Origin: CALMFT01 sp041674565
GTDB taxonomy: Bacteria; Patescibacteriota; Gracilibacteria; Absconditabacterales; Absconditicoccaceae
Reading direction: 5' to 3'
NCBI GenBank assembly: GCA_041674565.1
Contig: JBAYVQ010000009.1
Coordinates: 1 to 16,375, forward strand
DNA: 16,375 bases
The position numbers and the translations under genes are program-made. Below are positions 8,336 to 16,372 of this stretch, piece after piece; position 1 is the stretch's first letter, and each line of letters starts with the position of its first letter. The notes below the pieces were generated by a model. It had not been told where the DNA came from and searched no databases. It worked only from the letters and a program-made list of their open reading frames with translations.

Positions 8336-9324
8336 TTTCTTAAACTATATGCGATGAGACCCAAAAGAATAGCAAGGGCGCCAATAATCCATCGTGGCAA
8401 AATGAATGCAGATACAGCAAATTCACGTTCAACGGGCCTTAATGCTGTACTACTTGCTCATTCTGGTAGCTCTGGTGTGTCTATGGCATGCAGAGTTACT
8501 GTCACTGGTCCTCCGTACTCTACCCATCGAGGTAATTCATATTCATATACTGAGTCTTGTTTTGCTGGTATTTTTACCTGCTTTGCTAGTATCGTATCGC
8601 GTACCCGCCCAAACCATCAACTAACACTTCAGCTTATGGTAGATAAGGAAGGGATATTTCAGCTATTTGTGATCTCAGATTTTAGATTGTAAAGTTTACT
8701 GATGGGGTGCATATATAAACCTACGTTTTCGCTGCGTCATATATTTGGAAAACTTGGATTATTCGCAGCACGATACTGGACATCAAATACTATTGTTCAA
8801 GAAACAAATACGTCAATAAAATTTGCTCTTCTAGATAAGATCCTGAACATCCCTTGGTCTGCGCCTGTTGCCTGGTCATCAATGATGTAATATGTCACAC
8901 ATCCATTGATTCTGCCAGCTACACCTGTCGGAAACTTTGCGATTGCCTTGGTCTGCAGTGTCCCCTTTGGTTGAATGATGAATCCAGTACTCTCGATTTT
9001 TACATACTGTCAGAAGTTTTTATTTGACCCTTCTGGTTCACATGCTTTTTTAGCATCTTCGTCTGCGGTGAGAGTGCCGTCTACAAAATTGACACCAATG
9101 ATGACAGGCGTGGGTCATGAGTTATCCAAGTACATGCAGATTTCTTCTTCTTTGTTTGGCTCTGTGCTAATTTCTAGAGTCTTTGTTCATCATGCGGCAT
9201 TTGCGTCATTACAAAATCTTACAACAACCTCTCCAAGATTTGTCTTACGCTCTTGAGCAAAGGTAGCTCATACAATAAACAGCAAAAATAAGCCGAAGAG
9301 TCATACAATAGTAAATACTTTCAT
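8323..9324 (-). CDS. WxLIP-like (DUF916/DUF3324-type) membrane-anchored protein
   Basis: A 333-residue protein. Seen: a signal peptide (MKVFTIVGLFGLFLLFIVGATFAQ), two successive beta-sandwich-like regions (about 25-180 and 180-300), and a C-terminal transmembrane helix with a basic tail (LPRWIIGALAILLGLIAYSL, then RKGNR). WxL-interacting proteins have the same plan: a secretion signal, DUF916, DUF3324, one C-terminal helix and a short basic cytoplasmic tail. Matching features include the CMYLDNSGPTPV segment (the N-x-S/G stretch of the first sandwich), STGFIIQPKGTLQTKAIAKFPTGVAGRINGCVTY, and KSEITNSGNIPSL in the second. Thirteen TGA codons are Gly. The neighbours include five WxL-like domains, which supports the reading, but sequence similarity is weak and the family call is inferred from architecture and context. 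A generic invasin- or DUF11-type anchored protein is the alternative. Confidence 0.72.
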
Positions 9325-9339
9325 ACGTGCAATAGTCAT

Positions 9340-9367
9340 AAATTATGTGTATCAATATAAATAGCAA
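9340..9367 (-). promoter_or_regulatory. Possible promoter of the WxLIP-like gene
   Basis: On the minus strand, TTGCTA (9367-9362) is followed after 16 nt by TAATTT (9345-9340), in the 60-nt gap before the ATG at 9324. The match is imperfect. No terminator is seen after the upstream gene, so read-through is equally possible. Confidence 0.4.
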
Positions 9368-9384
9368 GTTGATGGGTAATATAG

Positions 9385-11520
9385 TTAATTTGAATACAAT
9401 GTATAGGTTATTTGTGATGCCCAGTATCAAGGTTTCATGTACGGTGGCATAGTAATTCTAATTCGCAAATTGGATTGCCATCTTCCTACTCTTCATGCTC
9501 ATGCACCATCATTTCTCAGTATAAATACCCTAGGAGGTTCCTGTACTCATGTGTATGTTAGCCGTCACGTATCTATACGTACCGTGGTATTGGGGATTCA
9601 AGTAAGTTGTACCACTGCTGTTGCTTTTCGTTCCATGTGCCCTGTAGATAGTGTGATACCTGTTTGAGCCTTATAAACTGGCGGTGCTACAGTCAGCGTG
9701 GTGTAGTATCAGGTATATGGCATGGTTGGGTCCTCTAACTCAAATGATCATATATCTATTTCATATATTCAGGTAGTGCTAGTCGAGGTATATGCTGTTC
9801 CAGTAGTGAAAGATGGCGAATGAATACATACATATCCACTAGAACTTTGACCAGTGCTTGCGTCGATCGTTATGGTGAAGCCGTACAATATGACAGCATC
9901 TGAGTTGTTGCTTGTATCCCCCATTCTTAGTATCCAGCTACCAAACGGTGCTTGCCCGTTGAATATGCCGAGTGCTTGACCAGTGGTAGGTCTGAACGAG
10001 CCAGTATAATACCGTCCTGTAATGGGACTTGTACCATTATCTGTGAAGTTTGTATATACCCTTGGACAGTTGCCGTTGGGATCAGTAAGCTGTCCTGATG
10101 TTATCAATATCATGGAGGTACCACCAGTATTGTGAGTGAGCGTAAAGTAAACGTCTCCTGGTGCACAGGTACCAGCTCCTGGATTAGCTGGGTCTCTTCC
10201 ATCGATTGGTCTTCGATCTATGCCAATAATCAGGCTATCTATGGTTGATCATGTGGGGAAGTGTGTTCCAGTAAGAAATTCTACAGCCTTATCCTTGAAA
10301 CCTCCATCTGCCATGTTATCGTTATTTGCTCATCCCGTATAAGTCAGTGCAAATGTGGATGCGCCGCAGATGTAGAAGGTGATAGTATTGTCTTGAACAG
10401 TAGTAATACTTCAGGGTATAGTTGCATGTCCAGAATCACAATGTGTGCTAAGGTCCGTAGCTAGTCCGTCTTTAGTCCGTCCTTGATTCGCATGATTGGC
10501 AATGATGTCTACCAAAGTCCCATTGGGCGCACTTGAAAATATTTTTACCTCTAGCGGTTTGGAAAATATAAGATGCTCTCCAGAAACTCCAAAGTGAAAT
10601 TCTTTTCAATCACTTGTTGCAACTGGTATGTCATCTAGTGTAGTGTAAGTATCGGTATTGCGATCGTATTTTTGTATAGTTGCTACTACTTCTCTACCTT
10701 CTAGTGATTCAAGATCAAATTCTTGAGTGCTAAATGGTTTGCCGTCTAGTGTTTGGATACTAAGATCTTCGGGCAATTTTACTTGAATCTGATTATCGTA
10801 CGATCTATAAAACACATCAGTACCTATAAATAGCTCTTTGATGCCTGTGCTATTTTCTGGAAAAGCTGCTGCTACGAGACCTTCATATGCCAGTGGCATG
10901 AGGTCGGATGGTGAATACATGATATATCCTGAGTCTTCAGGATTGCCAACATGCGCTCCTGGTTTGTATTGTCGCATTCTTGGTGCTCTTAGTATACTCA
11001 ACAAATCTACGGGCACTTGTACTATCTCTGGTATATAGGAGACGTCGTTACTGACACTTGCTTGTTGTGTATGGTGCACGACATCTTTAGTGCCTGTTGA
11101 AATACTTTCACCACTTGTTGAGGGACTCACTGCGGCATCGTTTATTGGGGTAGCATCGTATGTTACTATTTCCGCCACTACTACTCATGATGATTGTGTA
11201 TCGTTTCACGACTGCAGGTATGATTCGGCTTGCTCTTGACCAGTAGTAAGCTCTACTCCAGTGTTTATCTCCTCTTGTAGACCCGTATGCAAGACAATTC
11301 ACGTTTGTGTTTCCGATCATGAATCGCCTGTATTGTTTTCTTGATTTTGATTTGTGGTGTCATAATAGGTGGTACTGATAACTTGAGTTGGATTTGTCGT
11401 GAGCTCTATATTTCAGGTATCTAGCACTGGTTCGGAATTTCCTAACAAAAAAATGGTCGACATAACGCCGCACAGCAACCCTATTTGTATGAAATAGTGA
11501 GATATGCTTTTGTGTTCCAT
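9385..11520 (-). CDS. Large anchored surface protein with P-domain and C-terminal WxL-like domain
   Basis: A 711-residue protein, broken into pieces unless its 18 TGA codons are read as Gly. In order: an N-terminal signal-anchor (about residues 8-30, SHYFIQIGLLCGVMSTIFLL); a low-complexity Ser/Thr/Gly/Gln/Glu region (30-125) with recurring TG/SG pairs; a region (about 145-300) with YIPEIVQVPVDLLSILRAPRM; an EHLIFSKPLEVKI-type domain (about 310-400); a proprotein-convertase P-domain (about 425-550) with VYFTLTHN, TGSFRPTTGQALGIFNG and FGSWILRMGDTS; and a WxL-like domain (585-711) ending WASQITYTLYSN. The last domain aligns with the four small paralogues (GYYTT, FILRNDGAG, ITMPPYMKPG, YTLYSN). 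No protease domain accompanies the P-domain, so a binding or adhesin role is likely. The frame stays open upstream to a TAG at 11665-11667, so translation might start earlier at a non-ATG codon. Confidence 0.82.
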
Positions 11521-11734
11521 ACTTTCATGATACTCAACAGGTCCAAAAAATGCGATTTCTTGACCCTTATCTTGAACTATAGAAATACGATTTACTGGAC
11601 ATGTGTATAGAAGTGTGTGCGATATTGCTCGTTTACAATTGCATTGATAAGTTTGCTGATATAACTACATTTGATTGTTGACTCAAAGCATGTTTTCCAA
11701 CATGCACAGCTTTTATTGTGAGTTTTTGAGCACT
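11521..11734. promoter_or_regulatory. Divergent intergenic region between the P-domain gene and ruvB, with a hairpin
   Basis: This 214-nt gap must hold promoters for both directions, but no clean -35/-10 pair is evident. An inverted repeat GCATGTT-TTCC-AACATGC (11688-11705) sits 29 nt before the ruvB start and could be an operator or leader hairpin. The part next to 11520 stays open in the frame of the P-domain gene and may be coding (…GQEIAFFGPVEYHES before the Met). Confidence 0.35.
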
Positions 11735-12673
11735 ATGCAGGTTAAAAAAATTGACACTACTACTCAACAAAAATACAAAAATGAACATAGACCCATTTCG
11801 TTTGGTGATTTTGTTGGTCAAGAGGACTCGGTTAGAGTTATCAAGACTGCTATTTCCTCTAGTCAGAAATGATGACACCCGCTAGGACATATGCTTTTGC
11901 TTGGACCTGCGTGATATGGTAAAACGACGCTGGCTCAGATTATTGCACATGAATTGTGAGCACACTGCAAAGTCGTCACTGCTTATGCCATCAATAAGCC
12001 AGCCGATATTATTTCTTTGCTCAATACATTGCAAGAGTGAGATATCTTGTTTATTGATGAGATACACCGCTTGATACCCAAGATCGAAGAGATGCTGTAT
12101 ACGGCTATGGAGGATTTTGTGATTGATATGGTGATGCCAGATGGCTGACATGTGAGGATACCCATACAGCCCTTTACTCTTATAGGCGCTACCACCAAAT
12201 CAGACAGTTTGAGTAAACCTTTGAAGTCAAGATTCATTTACAGATTCCATTTTGTGGATTATACCGATACTGAAAAACAAAGGATAGTCTGATACTATTT
12301 GAAGAAATTAGGGATGTCTTTTGAGCCTTTGGATATTGCTAGATTTTCAAGAATTTTGGAAAACGTACCTAGAGAGTTGCACAATGGATGTGTCAGGATG
12401 TTTGATTATCTTACTGCGCATCACCAGCATCTTACCCTCAGCGCTGCCATTATCGATCAATTTACTGATCGAAATAAGGCGCAAGAGGGTGGTCTAACAC
12501 CACTGCATCAGGCTTATTTGGACGTATTGCAGTGAGCTGGTAAGCCACTGTGACTCAAGACCATTGCTATCAAAATGGGTCTTCATGAGAAAACAGTAGA
12601 AGAGGAGATTGAACCATTGTTGATAAAAATGTGACTTGTAGATAAGGTTACTAATGGAAGAGTCATAAACTAA
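11735..12673 (+). CDS. ruvB: Holliday junction branch-migration ATPase RuvB
   Basis: This is the hexameric AAA+ motor that drives branch migration of Holliday junctions with RuvA. It has 312 residues, slightly shorter than the usual 330-350. Seen: RPISFGDFVGQEDSV (about 20-34); Walker A GPAGYGKTT (57-65); Walker B ILFIDEIHRL with D108-E109; the YTAMEDFVIDMV segment; sensor-1 FTLIGATTKS; PLKSRF, which carries the probable arginine finger; and a C-terminal winged-helix region with GAGKPLGLKTIA and EEEIEPLLIKMGLVDKVTNGRV. Ten TGA codons are Gly, including G60 in Walker A and a tandem pair before HPLGH. The usual RFG after the arginine finger reads RFIYRF, and the lid helix is diverged (NVPRE in place of GTPR). 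The ATG at 11735 gives a normal N-terminus; in-frame ATGs further upstream encode a non-conserved extension. No ruvA or ruvC is in the window. Confidence 0.94.
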
Positions 12674-12729
12674 TCGTCACTATCTTCATAACAGATCATA
12701 ATATAAGGTAATTGTATTCTTTGATTTAC

Positions 12730-12772
12730 AAAAAGATATATGTCCTTTTTTGATGAAGACATATATCTTTTT
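12730..12772. terminator. Bidirectional terminator between ruvB and the lipoprotein gene
   Basis: A perfect 15-bp inverted repeat (12730-12744 with 12758-12772), GATATATGTC/GACATATATC with A5/T5 flanks, has a 13-nt loop. It is 56 nt after the ruvB stop (plus) and 19 nt after the lipoprotein stop (minus). Confidence 0.82.
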
Positions 12773-12791
12773 TACATTTATTTTCTTATTC

Positions 12792-13154
12792 TTATTGTTG
12801 CGGAACGTATCAGGCTATCGTTGCATTGATACGTGCGAAAGTATCAGTCTCTAGTATCAATTCTCCATTACTATTCAAACTTCTCGGATCAAGTGTCTCG
12901 ATCACGTTCACGTCACATGCTTGCCGTCCCTGTTGTGTCATGACAGCCCTTACTTGCTCTTGTATTTGGCTCATGTATGGATAGTGGGGTGCGGTAAGTA
13001 CATTTCATTGCAGCTCGAAATGCAGTTGGCGGGTCGTTGCGGATTTGTATTCTTGCGAATTACGCTTGGTGCCTACTGTCTCTATTTGTGGGTCACTGCA
13101 AGCTGCTGCTGCCAAAGATAATACAATGGCTCACAGTGCTAAGTTTTTGTTCAT
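12792..13154 (-). CDS. Small predicted lipoprotein
   Basis: This 120-residue protein begins MNKNLALGAIVLSLAAAACSDP. It is a short basic N-terminus and hydrophobic core followed by the lipobox LAAAAC, so Cys19 is the predicted lipidated residue. The mature part is hydrophilic with no recognised domain (QEYKSATTRQLHFELQ, MSQIQEQVRAVMTQQGR, LILETDTFARINATIAG). It contains one further cysteine (QACDVN). Three TGA codons are Gly. It starts 41 nt after the stop of the membrane-protein gene upstream on the same strand, so the two are probably co-transcribed and the lipoprotein may work with that protein's external domain. Function unknown. Confidence 0.82.
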
Positions 13155-13195
13155 GATACGGCGTGATGCAATATAAATCAGATTATGGTATAATA

Positions 13196-14587
13196 TTAAT
13201 CCATAAATTTGAGTCATTGTGTATGGAGCACATTGCTTGTTATGGCAGTTTGAAAGTCTTGATCACTAGCTCATCTCCAGACTCTTACGGTAATGTGTCT
13301 CTCGTCTCCTTCGTTTCCTGCCAGTCCAAGATGGGTCCAATCAGGATTGACGATATACTGGGCTCCTTTGAAGTACTTGTCTTCTAACTTGGGAAATACG
13401 AACCTGAAGGTAACATTTGCGTCAATTCATTTACCTGTAAGTCTCTCTAGACCAAGTAAATACGTTTCGCAAATTACCAATGCTGACTTTTCTGCAAACT
13501 TGGATGCAACACTATCTTGAAAAATCATGGCTGGTATGAGGAAATCTTTTGTGAATGGCTTAAGGCTGTTGTCTCTAGCTTGTCTACGCAGAGCATCTTT
13601 AGTTGTTTGAGGCATATTGTCCCAATAATCTATTTCTTTGGTTTGTTCATCTACCAGGAAGTCGAGATCCTTGACAACAACTCATGCCACGTTACTGATA
13701 TCTACATAAGCTATCTCATCTTTTGCTGTTACTTTGCCGCTTATGGACCAGGATTTGGTATCTTTGGAGTTAAACCCAAAATGACATTTGAACGGAGAGG
13801 TTGCTTGATAGGTAGCTTCGTTGCGACCAGTTTGTTTATCGATCCACCTCATAGCCTTCCGTCCCAAATTACCGTCCTTGCCTTGATCATAATCTACCAC
13901 CATAGAGGAAGGTAACCTATCGGAGAGATCGTCTACATGGACATACGAGTTGCCACGTTTTCTTGATAACTGTTGGATAACTGAGGCTAGGTCCATGGTT
14001 CGATTTTGTCCTTCGATCTCTGTCACTTGAGGTTCTACTGGTGCAGGTTTTAGTTCCTCGTCTTGACTAAAATATAACATTGCTCATGCTCCTAAACAAA
14101 CAGCAAGCAATAGTGCAACTATTCGTCAGGTTGCTGATCCACAAACGATATGGTATACGAGTAACTCTTTTTGTTCTGTACTAAAATACTCTCCAAGCTC
14201 ATTCTTGATGAGTCATCTTTGTTTTGCGCTGAGTTCTCGAAAATTTACATCAGGGAAGAGATTGTGAGCTTTTTGAATACTCATTTTTTGATCTTCATTG
14301 AGGGTGATACCTAGTAGTTGCTCAGCATAGTTCCATCTTTGCTCCATTGTCATGGTGGAGTTTTTGAGAGCTTGTTCAAGATGTATCATACCTAGATTTT
14401 GCTCTTGCTTACTATCTCGTGTAACGCTGTAGGTCATTAGTGTATCAATGAGTTGTTCATGCACATTACCCGCAAAAAGAGGATCGCTTGCTAGAAGTTC
14501 AGACATGGCTTGGTATTTCGCATCTTGAGTACTTACGTTTTGGTAAGTCTTGCGTAATATACCAAATTTATTAAACAGTTGACTCAT
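13196..14587 (-). CDS. Single-pass membrane protein with cytoplasmic N-terminal and external C-terminal domain
   Basis: Family not firmly recognised. The 463-residue protein has an alpha-helical, charged N-terminal domain (1-145, starting MSQLFNKFGILRKTYQNVS). One transmembrane helix follows (about 152-173, GRIVALLLAVCLGAGAMLYF). The C-terminal region (174-463) includes SWSISGKVTAKDEIAYVDIS, VVVKDLDFLVDEQTKEIDYW, a helical stretch around FLIPAMIFQDSVASKFAEKS, and a terminal beta-rich part ending GLKFMD. The motif order (beta-hairpin, DxS-x-V, then an Ala-rich helix) is reminiscent of DUF4230-type extracytoplasmic domains, but this is a weak resemblance. Seven TGA codons are Gly; with UGA as stop it appears as several short ORFs. 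It is the first gene of a two-gene unit with the lipoprotein and is transcribed away from the terminal plus-strand gene. Confidence 0.8.
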
Positions 14588-14620
14588 TATCCGTTAGGGC
14601 AGTGAATAAATTTGCCCATC

Positions 14621-14647
14621 AGATAATTTATATATAAACAATGTCAA
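14621..14647 (-). promoter_or_regulatory. Possible promoter of the 13196-14587 gene
   Basis: On the minus strand, a perfect TTGACA (14647-14642) is followed after 15 nt by TTATCT (14626-14621), 33 nt before the ATG at 14587. The spacer is short. Between it and the gene lies an inverted repeat GGGCA/TGCCC (14597-14601 with 14613-14617), a possible operator or leader hairpin. Confidence 0.45.
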
Positions 14648-14722
14648 GTATATATTATATATTATTTTCATTACACTAATCGTCTCAATATTTGTATAAT
14701 CTGATTATATATATAATTACTA

Positions 14723-14750
14723 TTGCATTTTTTGAATAAAATGTTATAGA
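14723..14750 (+). promoter_or_regulatory. Possible promoter of the terminal membrane-protein gene
   Basis: TTGCAT (14723-14728) is followed after 16 nt by TATAGA (14745-14750). Transcription would start near 14757, giving a leader of about 107 nt that contains the hairpin at 14782-14820. The match is moderate. Confidence 0.35.
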
Positions 14751-14781
14751 GGCGGTGATCGTTCTTTACCATACTTCCGAA

Positions 14782-14820
14782 GTTCCACGGTTTTGTGGTA
14801 CACAAAAAGTCACGTGGAAC
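14782..14820 (+). promoter_or_regulatory. Nested hairpin in the leader of the terminal gene
   Basis: The outer stem GTTCCACG/CGTGGAAC (14782-14789 with 14813-14820, 8 bp) encloses an inner stem TTTTGTG/CACAAAA (14791-14797 with 14801-14807, 7 bp) with a GTA loop. All 15 pairs are Watson-Crick. It ends 43 nt before the ATG and has no T-run, so it is not a simple terminator. It could be an mRNA leader element or a protein-binding site. Confidence 0.6.
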
Positions 14821-14863
14821 GACGAATTCGAAAATATATTGTTCAAACTAAAACAAAAAAATT

Positions 14864-16372
14864 ATGAAATCACTCGTCAAATATGGCGTCTACTTTGGCG
14901 CTGTGTTTCTATTGATGTTTTTCGGCAAGCTATCTATGATGGCGGCTGGATTGTTCGTATTGGTAGGGCTGATCAATATCGGTCTGAAATACGGCATATG
15001 GTTGAATCTCTTTGTGAATAGGCTCCTGCTCCGTATCCAAACGGACGATGAATTCGCAGAGAAAGTAAAGAAAGGAGCTACCTCATTTGGCTTCTGGGGG
15101 ATTGATAGCCTGACGCTTATTCCGGCGATTCTCTACCTTTTGCTGCTTACTACTTTTCCGTGGTGGTGGTATAGTCACAACCCTGGCACTGTGATACCAG
15201 CTGGTCTGGAGGAAGGCGTAGCGTTTTTGCCTGTCTCTTCCTTCATGGTTGTATTCCTCGAGGGCTTACTGCATTTATTAGTGCCAGTCATCAAGTGGAC
15301 TGGTGCCAATATTGCTACCACAGAGGTTACGTACCAATCTGCTGCAACCATGCACGTGTACGTTATACTAGGCGTTGCTTTGTCCTTCTTTGTCTTTTGG
15401 GCATTCACTACTTGGGACGACAGAATAAAAGTTATCAATGATGTACCTGTGAACCGTAGAGGTGAAGAAGCTGGCTGGCAGAGTTCCGTCAATTGGTTCT
15501 TTCGTAACCTTTTGGTACGCCTTGGTATACCTTTGATTATAGCCATATTGTCTCTGCGCACTGGGGTATGGGACAAGACCATTGTCCCCATCAAGAGCAA
15601 CGATGCGGCCATCGTATTGCATGAGATGGCTGGTTTTCATACGCAGGAGTACGATCAGTTGATCGCACGACTTCGGAAACAAAAAATGCCCGACACGCCG
15701 TTGGGCAATGAAGTGGCAGAGTTGGCAAATCCGTCGGCTCCTGCTCCCGTGACTTACGGTCCTACACCATCGCGACAAAGCCCTGCGCCCACCTACACGC
15801 CCTCTGGATCAAAATCTTCCAAGGGTGGTAGCGGCATAGGTGGCTGGTTGGTGTGGATCATCATCCTTATCCTTGGTGCTGGGCTTGTTTTCTGGCTCAA
15901 AAAGAAAGGGAGGCTTCCAGACATCAAGAGGCCTGGCTTCAAGATCCCGTCGTTTGGGCGGCGTAAGAAATCTACGTCCCGTCCCGTCGACCTGGATGAG
16001 GCTCAGAAATCTTTGCAATTTTTGCAGGAGTGCTTAGTGACTAACGCAGACCCCTCAATCGTCTCGCAACATATTGAGACGATTGAGCTCTTTCTGCAGC
16101 AACATGCTGCAGATGTGGGCGAATCAGAGCCTCAAATCCGCGGTCTGATCGCTCAAGTGCGGGAAAAGTACACCACATCTGTTCCCGATATCGCCACTAT
16201 GCAAGCGGTGGTGACTCGTTTGCAAATAGCTTTACGTGGCGATTCTGATTATCGGCAAGTGCAAGAAGACATTACATTCGTGGAAGACAATATGGGCCAC
16301 TTTCCAGAGCATGCAGCCATGCTTACGAATCTTGTGGCGAGTATCCGAGAAAAGTACACACAACCTGCTTAA
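14864..16372 (+). CDS. Polytopic membrane protein with C-terminal helical repeats, no UGA codons
   Basis: Family not recognised. The protein has 502 residues. Hydrophobic segments lie at about 5-42 (one or two helices), 82-103, 124-146, 161-183, 213-232 and 325-345. Between the last two is a Pro/Ser/Gly-rich linker (about 286-325, PSAPAPVTYG… and SSKGGSGIGGW). After the last helix comes a basic stretch (KKKGRLPDIKRPGFKIPSFG) and a soluble helical tail (375-502) with two related units, one ending LIAQVREKYTTS (428-439) and the other LVASIREKYTQP (490-501). About 38 glycines are all encoded by GGN; none uses TGA, unlike every other gene here, and G+C is visibly higher. This suggests transfer from a standard-code organism or a different origin of this end of the contig. 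The start ATG follows a structured leader. The stop TAA is 3 nt from the window end. Confidence 0.85.
   Translation: MKSLVKYGVYFGAVFLLMFFGKLSMMAAGLFVLVGLINIGLKYGIWLNLFVNRLLLRIQTDDEFAEKVKKGATSFGFWGIDSLTLIPAILYLLLLTTFPWWWYSHNPGTVIPAGLEEGVAFLPVSSFMVVFLEGLLHLLVPVIKWTGANIATTEVTYQSAATMHVYVILGVALSFFVFWAFTTWDDRIKVINDVPVNRRGEEAGWQSSVNWFFRNLLVRLGIPLIIAILSLRTGVWDKTIVPIKSNDAAIVLHEMAGFHTQEYDQLIARLRKQKMPDTPLGNEVAELANPSAPAPVTYGPTPSRQSPAPTYTPSGSKSSKGGSGIGGWLVWIIILILGAGLVFWLKKKGRLPDIKRPGFKIPSFGRRKKSTSRPVDLDEAQKSLQFLQECLVTNADPSIVSQHIETIELFLQQHAADVGESEPQIRGLIAQVREKYTTSVPDIATMQAVVTRLQIALRGDSDYRQVQEDITFVEDNMGHFPEHAAMLTNLVASIREKYTQPA

Larger units (their letters stand above)
14588..14863. other. AT-rich divergent intergenic region (276 nt)
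   Basis: No gene is seen. The middle (about 14625-14745) is strongly AT-rich with several ATATAT runs. It carries outward promoter candidates for both flanking genes and, on the right, a structured leader upstream of the terminal gene. The base composition changes sharply within this gap, from AT-rich to the higher-GC terminal gene. Confidence 0.5.

Noticed and set aside
14755..15021. An 88-codon plus-strand open frame overlapping the leader and start of the terminal gene.
   Set aside because: It overlaps the 502-codon gene in another frame, shows no recognisable motif, and covers the leader hairpin.
15175..15778. Long minus-strand open frames opposite the terminal gene.
   Set aside because: They are shadows of a higher-GC coding frame, without signal, motif or start context. 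The plus-strand frame has clear membrane helices and a repeat.
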